From Desulfobacterales bacterium C00003106 (GTDB lineage: Bacteria > Desulfobacterota > Desulfobacteria > Desulfobacterales > C00003106): a DNA stretch of 12,923 bases. A program made the translations under genes and the position numbers. Location: the NCBI GenBank assembly GCA_001751015.1, contig MAXM01000143.1:333-13255 (forward strand). The letters run 5' to 3'. Positions 7,060 to 12,923 of the stretch are shown here, piece by piece; position 1 is the first letter of the stretch, and each line of letters opens with the position of its first letter. The notes under the pieces are model-generated. The model saw only the letters and a list, made by a program, of their open reading frames with translations, had not been told where the DNA came from and made no database searches.

Positions 7060-9461
7060 TGGGTACCGACAATAGAAAAAGCCGGAAAAAACCGAATGTG
7101 TTGGAACCTCTCTCAAACCTGTTCACCAGACACCCGGTCGGACCGCTCTTACTTATCGGAATCAGTTTTCTGATCACTCTCTTGCTATTTCCCAACATCC
7201 TGCTCCCCGTCCACAGCTACAAAAACGGAGACATAGCCGAACGCGATATCAAGGCGCCAAGGGATTTTCTCGTAAAAGATGAAGCCGCCACAGCAGAAAA
7301 ACGGCAGGAGTCCGTCCGTTCCGTCTTAACGGTTTATGACTTTGATAAGGCGCTCATACGGGACTTGAGTTATCGTATCGACGAGGCTTTCCAACTGGTT
7401 CGCAACCTTCTCGATCAACGGCCCCACGCAACGCCGGAGACCCGCAAGACAGGCACGGCTGCCGAACCTGCATTCTCCGTCCACGACCAGATTTGGGAGC
7501 ATAAGGAAGCCTTTGAGAAGACCCTTGGAATAGAGGTCAGTGACGAGGCATATACAATTCTTGAAAAGAACAATTTTTCCAGGACCGTGGAAAATTCGAT
7601 CATCTCCCTGCTTCGCGGCGTTTTGCACAGCGGCATGATCGCCAATGCCGGCCTTTGGACCGAACGAAACAAAGGTATTACGATTCGCAGGATCAGATCA
7701 AAGGTGGAAACCGTTGTTCGGGACCTCCAGATGTTTTACAGCCTCAGCCAGGCAAGAGAGGTCATAAAAACAAGCGGAAACACTGAGTTTAAGAAATTCA
7801 GTTACCCCCTGCGGTCTGTTGTCATAGACCTCGCACAGAGGTTGATTCAGCCTAATCTGACGTTGAATAAGAACGAAACTGAAGAACGGAAACAGGCGGC
7901 AGCCAACGAGGTCAACGAGGTCTTTTCCCAGATAAAAAAAGGCGAGATGCTATTGAGGGAAGGAGAAAGGGTAGAACCTCATCACATCCTCAAGGTGGAG
8001 GCGCTGCGGTCAGACAGGAGCAAAGGACGCCTGCTATCCACGATTTTCGGTCTCATCCTCCTTTTTTGCGTCGTATTGAGAGTGCTGGTTGTAACTCACC
8101 TCAATAGAGAAGAAGAGACGCCCGGCAAAAACAAGGAACTTCTTTTCCTGGCCGTTATGATCGCAGGAATATTCATATTGAGCAAGATCTCTGTTTCGCT
8201 GGCAGAAGCGATAAGCCAGGGTGGCGCTTATTCCCTTGCCGCGTCTTCTCTCTTTTTCGCGGTGCCGGTTGCGGCAGGCGCTATGACCGTCTGCCTCTTC
8301 CTTGGGAGGCAAGTAGCGGTCTCCTTTGCGCTTGTCATGGCATTTTTTACGGCCTTTCTATTTGAAAACAGATTCGATTATTTCATATATTTTCTCACAA
8401 GCGGCATAATGGCTGCCTATTGGACGAAAAGCTGCAGGGAACGCGGAGTCCTCATAAAGGCGGGACTGAAGGTCGGACTCGTAAATCTGATTATTATTCT
8501 CGCTCTTGATATGCATCAAGGGTCCCTTTTTTCGTACAGGTTTCTCCAGGACTTGCTCTTCGGGTTTATCGGCGGCGCGACAAGCGGTATCATTACAACA
8601 GGGATTGCGCCGCTCATGGAAATGGCTTTTCATTACACCACGGATATCAAACTCCTGGAATTGGCCAATCTGGACCGCCCCGTACTCCGCAAGCTCATGC
8701 TGCAAGCGCCCGGGACCTATCATCATTCCGTCATCGTAGGCAACATGGTAGAGGCTGCCGCTGCCTCAATCAACGCAAACCCGCTTCTTGCAAAGGTCAT
8801 CGGCTATTACCATGATATTGGCAAGATCTCCAAACCTCTTTATTTTATTGAGAATCAGCCGGGACCTGAAAACAGGCACGACAAACTCGCCCCTTCCATG
8901 TCGAGCCTGATCCTGATAGCGCATGTAAAACAAGGGGTGGAAATGGCCAGGGAACATAAGCTGGGCCAAGCGATTACTGATGCGATAGAGCAGCATCATG
9001 GCACCGGCCTGATCGGTTTTTTCTATGAAAAGGCGAAGAAGATCAAGGGAGAAAACGCCGTCACCATCGATGACTTCAGATATAACGGCCCCAAGCCTCA
9101 GACAAAAGAGGCGGCCCTGGTCTTGCTGGCAGACGTTGTTGAAGCAGCATCCCGCACCCTGGAAAACCCGACGCCGTCCCGTATCAGAGGGCACCTGCAA
9201 AAGATGATCAATAAGGTCTTTTTGGACGGTCAATTGGATGAATGCAACCTCACGCTGAAGGACCTGAACGAGATCGCCAAGAGCTTCAACAAGACACTTA
9301 ACGGCATCTATCACCACCGCGTGGAATATCCCGAAGTGTCGGTTAACGGAAAGATGCATAATGGAGATACTGATAGACAACAGGCAAAAGATATACCCGA
9401 TAAGCGAAAACAAGATCAGGAAGAAGACAGAGACCATCTTAGACGCCTTGGAATGTCCTGA
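7059..9461 (+). CDS. pgpH: PgpH/YqfF-type 7TM-HD phosphohydrolase (probable c-di-AMP phosphodiesterase)
   Basis: This 800-residue membrane protein has the 7TMR-HDED architecture. A first transmembrane helix lies at about 29-50. An extracytoplasmic region spans about 51-322, opening with NGDIAERDIKAPRDF, which is typical of the family. A cluster of further helices covers about 323-520, and a cytoplasmic HD domain covers about 550-710. Metal-site candidates are H555/H556 (TYHHS), H585-D586 (YYHDIGK), H622, H646/H647 (QHHGTG) and D692 (LLADVVEA). Relatives such as Listeria PgpH hydrolyse cyclic di-AMP; that substrate is assigned by family and no c-di-AMP synthase is visible here. AAGGAA lies just before ATG 7059, which overlaps the phoH stop. 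The last 33 residues, rich in D, K, R and Q, lie over the start of ybeY in another frame and look like a non-domain tail. Confidence 0.92.
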   Translation: MGTDNRKSRKKPNVLEPLSNLFTRHPVGPLLLIGISFLITLLLFPNILLPVHSYKNGDIAERDIKAPRDFLVKDEAATAEKRQESVRSVLTVYDFDKALIRDLSYRIDEAFQLVRNLLDQRPHATPETRKTGTAAEPAFSVHDQIWEHKEAFEKTLGIEVSDEAYTILEKNNFSRTVENSIISLLRGVLHSGMIANAGLWTERNKGITIRRIRSKVETVVRDLQMFYSLSQAREVIKTSGNTEFKKFSYPLRSVVIDLAQRLIQPNLTLNKNETEERKQAAANEVNEVFSQIKKGEMLLREGERVEPHHILKVEALRSDRSKGRLLSTIFGLILLFCVVLRVLVVTHLNREEETPGKNKELLFLAVMIAGIFILSKISVSLAEAISQGGAYSLAASSLFFAVPVAAGAMTVCLFLGRQVAVSFALVMAFFTAFLFENRFDYFIYFLTSGIMAAYWTKSCRERGVLIKAGLKVGLVNLIIILALDMHQGSLFSYRFLQDLLFGFIGGATSGIITTGIAPLMEMAFHYTTDIKLLELANLDRPVLRKLMLQAPGTYHHSVIVGNMVEAAAASINANPLLAKVIGYYHDIGKISKPLYFIENQPGPENRHDKLAPSMSSLILIAHVKQGVEMAREHKLGQAITDAIEQHHGTGLIGFFYEKAKKIKGENAVTIDDFRYNGPKPQTKEAALVLLADVVEAASRTLENPTPSRIRGHLQKMINKVFLDGQLDECNLTLKDLNEIAKSFNKTLNGIYHHRVEYPEVSVNGKMHNGDTDRQQAKDIPDKRKQDQEEDRDHLRRLGMS

Positions 9462-9813
9462 CGCAGAACTGTCAATCGTTGTGGTGGATGACGCACAGAT
9501 AGCGCGGTTAAACAGGGAATATCTTGGAAGGTCCGGTCCCACAAATGTGATTGCCTTTTCAATGCAGGAAGGGGCATTCAAGGATATTAATCCGGCGCTT
9601 CTCGGGGACGTGGTTGTCTCAGTTGAGACCGCGGACAAAGAGAGTAAAATTGGCGGAATGCGGCTCGAAGACCGGTTTGCTGAACTTCTGATACATGGCA
9701 TCCTGCATCTTATAGGCTTTGATCATGAAAAGACGGACAAAGAGGCCAGGGAAATGGAGACAAAAGAAATCGCATTAAAGCGTTTGTTACAACCTGGGTT
9801 GAACAGACTATAA
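9361..9813 (+). CDS. ybeY: Endoribonuclease YbeY (rRNA maturation factor)
   Basis: This 150-residue protein is the normal family length. The zinc-binding signature HGILHLIGFDH gives H112, H116 and H122 in the HxxxHxxxxxH arrangement. Upstream landmarks are LNREYLGRSGPTNVIAFSM in outline at about 50-68 and LLGDVVVSVETA at about 80-91. YbeY is a single-strand-specific metallo-endoribonuclease used in 16S rRNA 3'-end maturation and late 70S quality control. The start at 9361 is chosen because MEILIDNRQ is the conserved family opening and GGAAAG lies 7 nt upstream. This places the first 101 nt inside the 3' end of the HD phosphohydrolase gene in a different frame. It follows phoH in the same operon, the classic partnership. 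Confidence 0.95.
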   Translation: MEILIDNRQKIYPISENKIRKKTETILDALECPDAELSIVVVDDAQIARLNREYLGRSGPTNVIAFSMQEGAFKDINPALLGDVVVSVETADKESKIGGMRLEDRFAELLIHGILHLIGFDHEKTDKEAREMETKEIALKRLLQPGLNRL

Positions 9814-9873
9814 CCTTTGAACCCTGAACCTGGAACCGCTCACTTTAGGTACAATCATAGGAAGGAAACAAAT

Positions 9874-10593
9874 ATGGCGGGTTTGGCTGTGAATGTCGAT
9901 CATGTCGCTACACTGAGGGAAGCGCGTCAGGCTGCATATCCCGATCCTGTTACCGCGGCCGCATTGGTCGAATTGGCAGGCGCCGATGGTGTGGTGGTGC
10001 ATTTAAGGGAAGACAGGCGTCACATTAATGACAGGGATGTCAGCATCATCCGGAAGACGGTTCAGACCAAATTGATCCTGGAGATGGCGGCTGAAAAGGC
10101 CATGGTCGCTGTTGCACTTGAAGTCATGCCGGATCTCGTAACGCTGGTGCCCGAAAAACGCGAGGAACTGACCACTGAAGGAGGACTCGACCTTCTCGTG
10201 CATCGAGACCATGTTAAAGAAACAATAACCAGGCTTCATGACAGCGGAATCTCTGTCAGCGTCTTCATAGATCCTGATCCGGATCAGATAGAGACGGCTC
10301 ACAAGATCGATTCAGACATGGTCGAGATACACACAGGGGCATTCTGTGACGCTGAGACCGTCCGGTCGCGGGAAGAAAACTTCCGGAAAATAGTCAATGC
10401 CGCAAAGGCAGCCCACGAGCTTAAGATGGGAGTCAATGCCGGACACGGACTTGGCTATGATACGATCAAGACATTTAAGGGCCTCAACGAGATCGATGAA
10501 TTCAGTATTGGGCACAGCATTGTTGCGAGGGCGGTCATGGTAGGTCTTGACAGAGCTGTTCGAGAGATGGCGGCGTTGATCCAAGCGCTTTAG
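9874..10593 (+). CDS. pdxJ: Pyridoxine 5'-phosphate synthase PdxJ
   Basis: PdxJ condenses 1-deoxy-D-xylulose 5-phosphate with 3-amino-2-oxopropyl phosphate to form pyridoxine 5'-phosphate, the ring-closing step of the DXP-dependent vitamin B6 pathway. The 239-residue TIM barrel shows VNVDHVATLREAR at 6-18, GADGVVVHLREDRRH at 36-50 (active-site H43, R45 and H50), the catalytic glutamate E70, TTEGGLD at 100-106, EIHTG at 151-155, and VNAGHGL with H191. The in-frame ATG at 9817 is rejected because AGGAAGGA (9859-9866) directly precedes ATG 9874 and MAGLAVNVDH is the family opening. The short leader carries a tandem GAACC-type repeat (about 9819-9838). Its TAG stop lies inside a 13-nt match to the end of the element at 265-420. 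It is the last gene of the phoH operon and converges on the TrmO-like gene. Confidence 0.96.
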   Translation: MAGLAVNVDHVATLREARQAAYPDPVTAAALVELAGADGVVVHLREDRRHINDRDVSIIRKTVQTKLILEMAAEKAMVAVALEVMPDLVTLVPEKREELTTEGGLDLLVHRDHVKETITRLHDSGISVSVFIDPDPDQIETAHKIDSDMVEIHTGAFCDAETVRSREENFRKIVNAAKAAHELKMGVNAGHGLGYDTIKTFKGLNEIDEFSIGHSIVARAVMVGLDRAVREMAALIQAL

Positions 10594-10602
10594 GGCTCGC
10601 CC
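10590..10602. repeat. Possible solo end of the palindromic element, overlapping the pdxJ stop codon
   Basis: TTAGGGCTCGCCC here is identical to the reverse complement of 411-423, the right terminus of the element at 265-420 plus its flanking bases. The match stops where the element would continue with AAAAATAA. A 10-nt direct repeat, GCCCTGTGTG, follows at 10599-10608 and 10614-10623. It could be a truncated copy or a chance match. Confidence 0.35.
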
Positions 10603-10633
10603 TGTGTGTGCCGGCCCTGTGTGAAGGATTGCT

Positions 10634-11140
10634 TCATTCCGCCCATTGCGGGCCAAATGACCCCTGAACCGTATCCATACGAGGAAGATATGGTTTGAGG
10701 TCCAACACCGGGGTATCATGGAAGGCATCAATGGAATCAATCCGGACGATGTTTTTTTCCACGGACAGTATCTTGCAGACAGAGAGACCGATGAGGTTGG
10801 GCCTGCGAGGGGAACGAGTGGCAAATACTCCTGTCAAGGGATTGCTCGGATTACGTCGTGGATGAACACGTGAAGTCCTCCTCCTTTCAGGTGTATCATT
10901 CTTGTCAAACCAGTAGAGCACTACGACATGAGAAAACCTGTTCAAGCCTGAAAGGGCGTCAGCATACTTGTCGTAAATCTCAATCGTGGTAGTTCCCGAG
11001 GCTTTTTTTACTTTCCCTACCGGAAAGACCCGGAAAGAATCTATTGCGTCTCGTTGTTCGCATTGAGCCGTATCAGTCAGCAGGGCCGGGGACACAATAC
11101 ACATAAAAACAAGGCCTAATGTAATAATGCTTCTTTTCAC
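10634..11140 (-). CDS. TrmO/TsaA-family protein with an N-terminal signal peptide
   Basis: Residues about 36-165 carry the TrmO (TsaA/YaeB, UPF0066) fold: VFPVGKVKKA, then IEIYDKYADALSGLNRFSHV with H71, the signature VFATRSPRRPNLIGLSV at about 105-121, and DTPVLDLKPYLP at about 142-153. TrmO adds an N6-methyl group to the threonylcarbamoyladenosine at position 37 of tRNA, a cytoplasmic job. The protein nevertheless starts MKRSIITLGLVFMCIVSPAL, a basic n-region and hydrophobic h-region, followed by LTDTAQCEQ. The last looks like a signal peptidase I site; no lipobox is seen. Export to the periplasm is therefore predicted and the tRNA role is doubtful. The GTG start at 11140 is supported by GAGGAGG 8 nt upstream. 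At 168 residues the protein has the catalytic domain only and lacks the C-terminal extension of the E. coli type. The element at 11167-11327 lies directly upstream. Confidence 0.82.
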   Translation of the reverse strand: MKRSIITLGLVFMCIVSPALLTDTAQCEQRDAIDSFRVFPVGKVKKASGTTTIEIYDKYADALSGLNRFSHVVVLYWFDKNDTPERRRTSRVHPRRNPSNPLTGVFATRSPRRPNLIGLSVCKILSVEKNIVRIDSIDAFHDTPVLDLKPYLPRMDTVQGSFGPQWAE

Positions 11141-11166
11141 TATTGGATCCTCCTCTCAAAGTGAAA

Positions 11167-11327
11167 TATACCTCGGAAGGTTATAAATTGCGATTTTCTC
11201 GGTGAGCAATAAGCATCAAGAGCAAGGCGCGAAGGCGCGGAATAGCAAGCTATTTCAAGCCTGAGCAACACAGCTATTGATGTTTAGTGCCGGCGAAAAA
11301 TCGCAAGTTATGGCCTTTCGAGGTATA
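11167..11327. repeat. MITE-like palindromic element 2
   Basis: The first 31 bases (11167-11197) and the reverse complement of the last 31 (11297-11327) match at 27 of 31 positions, starting TATACCTCG. Weaker pairing continues inward to about 11222 and 11272 (AARCATCAA). The core 11222-11274 aligns without gaps to 316-368 at about 40 of 53 positions. It includes the identical stretch AATAGCAAGCTATTT (11241-11255) and GAGCAAC, yet the arms of the two elements are different sequences. The element begins about 26 nt upstream of the GTG of the TrmO-like gene, so it may influence that gene's transcription or transcript structure. No clear target-site duplication is seen beyond a possible TA at each end. 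Confidence 0.72.
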
Positions 11328-11524
11328 GTCAACAAGACCAATCGCGGACCAGTGAAAAAACCTATGACGAAATATCTGCAAGGTTATTCCATAGCAAATA
11401 TACCTTTGCTGCTCATGAGATGCAACCCATTTCACAACTTCTTCTTACCCAAAAAAACAGACCTTTGTTTTTCCGTTCCTTAACCCTCCTTAATCACATA
11501 AGATTGCATGACTACAGGCCTATA

Positions 11525-11540
11525 TGGCATGTTTTTTGCT
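11525..11540 (+). promoter_or_regulatory. Sigma-54 (RpoN) -24/-12 promoter
   Basis: TGGCATG, four T's, then TTGCT matches the consensus TGGCAYG-N4-TTGCW at every defined position, with the required spacing between the GG and GC pairs. The predicted transcription start is near 11551, about 40 nt before the ATG of the 64-residue gene at 11592. Sigma-54 promoters need an AAA+ enhancer-binding activator bound upstream. I cannot identify its site, though the preceding 200 nt is free of genes. Confidence 0.7.
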
Positions 11541-11591
11541 GACATAAGACTTCCAAGACAACGCTGTGAAACATTAGTACAGGAGGTCATC

Positions 11592-11786
11592 ATGACAGAC
11601 AAAATGTTAGCAATTCAACACCGCCTAAATCCTCTTCATGTCTATTGCCGAATGGTGGAAAAGGGAATAAACAAGAAGCTCTCTATTTCGATATGCAAAT
11701 ATTATGAGCTTTTTGTATACAGCACGATTGCCTATCTTACCACTCTTACAATGCAGATTTGCAAGCTCTTGAACCCAACACGCTGA
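11592..11786 (+). CDS. Small protein of unknown function, 64 aa, sigma-54 promoter
   Basis: The frame begins MTDKMLAIQHRLNPLHVYCR and ends MQICKLLNPTR. AGGAGG at 11581-11586, 5 nt before the ATG, is one of the strongest ribosome binding sites in the window. An in-frame ATG at 11508 is rejected because it lies upstream of the predicted transcription start. The N-terminal half is polar and basic, with LNPLHVYCRMVEKGINKKLS at about 12-31. The C-terminal half (about 40-59, LFVYSTIAYLTTLTMQICKL) is hydrophobic enough for one membrane helix, with three cysteines in the whole protein (C19, C35, C57). The HRLNPLHVYCR motif reminds me of short uncharacterised proteins of sulfate-reducing bacteria, but that is recollection, not a search. 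The function is unknown. A perfect hairpin spans its stop codon. Confidence 0.65.
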   Translation: MTDKMLAIQHRLNPLHVYCRMVEKGINKKLSISICKYYELFVYSTIAYLTTLTMQICKLLNPTR

Positions 11787-11797
11787 CCCCCGGTCAG
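11783..11797 (+). terminator. Hairpin over the stop codon of the 64-aa gene
   Basis: CTGACC (11783-11788) and GGTCAG (11792-11797) are perfect complements around a CCC loop, and the TGA stop lies within the 5' arm. No U-run follows, so this is not a standard intrinsic terminator. It may protect the mRNA 3' end or have no role. Confidence 0.3.
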
Positions 11798-11934
11798 GCA
11801 AGCCTTCCGGTGCGCATGCGCGTAATCGCAGAAGCAGCGTTTTCCCCTCCTTCAAAGATCGCGTTCTTCATCTTTTCCCCCTCAACATTCCACAAGAGCT
11901 CTCCTCGCGCCCGGGCGCAATCTTGTTACGGATC

Positions 11935-11963
11935 TTGACAGATATTCTGATTTGGTCTACACC
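11935..11963 (+). promoter_or_regulatory. Candidate sigma-70 promoter for the BtpA-family gene
   Basis: TTGACA (11935-11940) is a perfect -35 box. With a 17-nt spacer the -10 position is TACACC (11958-11963), only 3 of 6 matches. The predicted leader before ATG 12029 is about 60 nt. It may require an activator or may be fortuitous. Confidence 0.35.
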
Positions 11964-12028
11964 GATACCGGTTGATCTGATCTTCCATTTTTCGGATTTT
12001 TGCAACATTGCTTTCCTGAAAGGTTGTT

Positions 12029-12850
12029 ATGAAAATATTCAAGGAACTGTTTGATACGGAAAAACCTGTCATAGGGATGGTTCACCTCCTTCCCCTCCCT
12101 GGCTCCCCGCTTTATGCAGCAGGGGGTATGGACAGGGTCTTTGAGCGGGCGCAGCAAGACGCTGTCATGCTCGAAGAGGCGGGCGTGGACGGTCTCCAGG
12201 TTGAAAATATATGGGATCTGCCGTATCTGAAACCTGCGTCCATAGGGCCGGAAACTGTTGCCGGACTGGCAGCAGCGGCAGGTTTTCTTGTGCGTAAGGT
12301 CGGAATACCTGTGGGGATCAACTGCCACATCAACGGAGTGTGTCAGGCCTTAGCCGTGGCTGTCGGGGTGGGTGCAAAGTGGGTGCGCGCCTTTGAGCTG
12401 GCGAATGCCTATGTCTCAAACAGCGGCATTATCGAAGCGGCCGGACCTGAGGCCCTCCGATACCGGGCATCCCTGAAAGCGGATGACATCATGATCTTTG
12501 GGGACTTTCATGTGAAGCACGGAAGTCACTATATCCTGTCGGACCGGTCTCTCAAGGAACAGGCGCGTGATGTGGAAAACTCCGGTGGTGACGCGGTAAT
12601 CGTAACAGGCTCAAAGACCGGTTCGGCCCCTTTGGCGGAAGACATAAAAGATATTCAAGAAACCGTCAGGATTCCGGTTCTTGTCGGGAGCGGTCTGTCC
12701 ATTGATAACATGGATGAACTTTTCCCAACCTCAGATGGAGCGATCGTGGGAAGCTTCTTCAAAAAGGAGGGCGACTGGCGAAATCCGGTAGACCTCAAGC
12801 GTGCGTCTGATTTCATGAAAAAAATCCGGTTGATACGCGGTAATGCTTAA
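12029..12850 (+). CDS. BtpA/SgcQ-family TIM-barrel protein
   Basis: This 273-residue protein is of the COG0434 family. Hallmarks in order are VIGMVHLLPLPGSP at 14-27, the acidic EEAGVDGLQVEN at 49-60, GINCHING at about 96-103, FGDFHVKHGSH at about 157-167, VIVTGSKTGSAP at about 190-201, and the phosphate-binding-like VLVGSGL (217-223) and DGAIVGSFFKKEG (236-248). BtpA was named for a cyanobacterial protein needed for photosystem I accumulation, and SgcQ is an E. coli homologue in a sugar-related cluster. The enzymatic activity remains unsettled, and in a probable non-phototroph the name should not be read as a function. The TIM-barrel fold with phosphate-binding loops suggests a phosphorylated sugar-like or nucleotide substrate. 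The start is supported by GAAAGG 5 nt upstream. It converges on a gene leaving the window, with a 4-nt overlap at the 3' ends. Confidence 0.88.
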   Translation: MKIFKELFDTEKPVIGMVHLLPLPGSPLYAAGGMDRVFERAQQDAVMLEEAGVDGLQVENIWDLPYLKPASIGPETVAGLAAAAGFLVRKVGIPVGINCHINGVCQALAVAVGVGAKWVRAFELANAYVSNSGIIEAAGPEALRYRASLKADDIMIFGDFHVKHGSHYILSDRSLKEQARDVENSGGDAVIVTGSKTGSAPLAEDIKDIQETVRIPVLVGSGLSIDNMDELFPTSDGAIVGSFFKKEGDWRNPVDLKRASDFMKKIRLIRGNA

Positions 12851-12923
12851 TAATTGTCAGTTGCTTCATATCCGCTTTCCCTAAGAGCGGTCACGATCGG
12901 TTCGATCTCACACCGTTTCAGTC
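12847..12923 (-). CDS. C-terminal fragment of an unidentified protein (runs off the window)
   Basis: An open minus-strand frame entering from the right edge encodes LKRCEIEPIVTALRESGYEA followed by TDNY and a TAA stop at 12847-12849. The residue composition is protein-like, and the frame ends immediately at the 3' end of the BtpA-family gene, as expected for a convergent neighbour. With 24 residues no family can be assigned. The frame could be chance, although the other two minus-strand frames close near the edge. Confidence 0.4.
   Translation of the reverse strand, partial: LKRCEIEPIVTALRESGYEATDNY

Larger units (their letters stand above)
11141..11591. other. Intergenic region between the TrmO-like gene and the sigma-54 small gene
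   Basis: This stretch holds the second palindromic element (11167-11327), an A/T-only-arm inverted repeat at 11453-11472 (AAAAACA/TGTTTTT), and the sigma-54 promoter (11525-11540). A frame running 11277-11483 has no ribosome binding site and begins inside the element, so it is not called. No promoter for the TrmO-like gene could be identified between 11141 and the element. Confidence 0.5.

Noticed and set aside
8766..9701. 311-residue minus-strand open frame opposite the HD phosphohydrolase and ybeY
   Set aside because: It is antisense to two confidently identified genes and its translation shows no recognisable motif.
9817..9873. 19-residue N-terminal extension of PdxJ
   Set aside because: It encodes a GAACC-type repeat, lacks family similarity, and a better ribosome binding site precedes ATG 9874.
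11453..11472. AAAAACA/TGTTTTT inverted repeat as an intrinsic terminator
   Set aside because: The stem is almost entirely A-T and lies far from any gene end, so it would be a poor terminator.
11277..11483. 68-residue plus-strand open frame
   Set aside because: It begins inside the palindromic element, has no ribosome binding site and has no recognisable domain.
11508..11591. Upstream extension of the 64-residue gene from ATG 11508
   Set aside because: The start lies before the predicted sigma-54 transcription start near 11551, whereas AGGAGG is ideally placed for ATG 11592.
11812..11821. GCGCATGCGC palindrome
   Set aside because: A short self-complementary site with no spaced partner or context; such 10-mers arise by chance.

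Overview
The window reads as chromosomal DNA of an anaerobic Desulfobacterota (former Deltaproteobacteria) organism, probably a sulfate reducer or syntroph. This is an inference from three things: a giant, oxygen-sensitive-type acyl-CoA dehydratase activase; the gene order phoH - HD phosphohydrolase - ybeY - pdxJ; and a sigma-54 promoter next to otherwise ordinary housekeeping genes. I see no phage, plasmid, CRISPR, rRNA or tRNA feature.

Layout. (1) 45-212, minus: a 55-residue hydrophobic small protein with a good ribosome binding site. (2) 265-420: a 156-bp element with terminal inverted repeats and several internal hairpins. (3) 621-1337, plus: an N6-adenine methyltransferase of the TrmN6/YfiC type. 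It faces a minus-strand pair, the 1408-residue activase (5901 to 1675) and a DUF721/DciA-like protein (1678 to 1361), joined by a 4-nt stop/start overlap. (4) 6064-10593, plus: a tight operon of phoH, a PgpH-type 7TM-HD phosphohydrolase, ybeY (overlapping the previous gene by 101 nt in another frame) and pdxJ. (5) 11140 to 10634, minus: a TrmO/TsaA-fold protein that unexpectedly starts with a signal peptide. (6) 11167-11327: a second inverted-repeat element sharing its core, but not its arms, with the first. (7) 11525-11786: a near-consensus sigma-54 promoter, a strong ribosome binding site and a 64-residue small protein. (8) 12029-12850, plus: a BtpA/SgcQ-family TIM-barrel protein. (9) 12923 to 12847, minus: the C-terminus of a gene that runs off the window.

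How the genes work together. The phoH-ybeY operon combines an RNA-linked ATPase, an rRNA-maturation endonuclease and a probable cyclic-di-AMP phosphodiesterase, with vitamin B6 synthesis (pdxJ) at the distal end. The activase is likely an ATP-driven electron donor with dehydratase-like domains fused to it; no separate dehydratase subunit genes are visible here. The least explained parts are the two paired-arm elements, the sigma-54-driven small protein, and the exported TrmO-like protein, which lies beside the second element.
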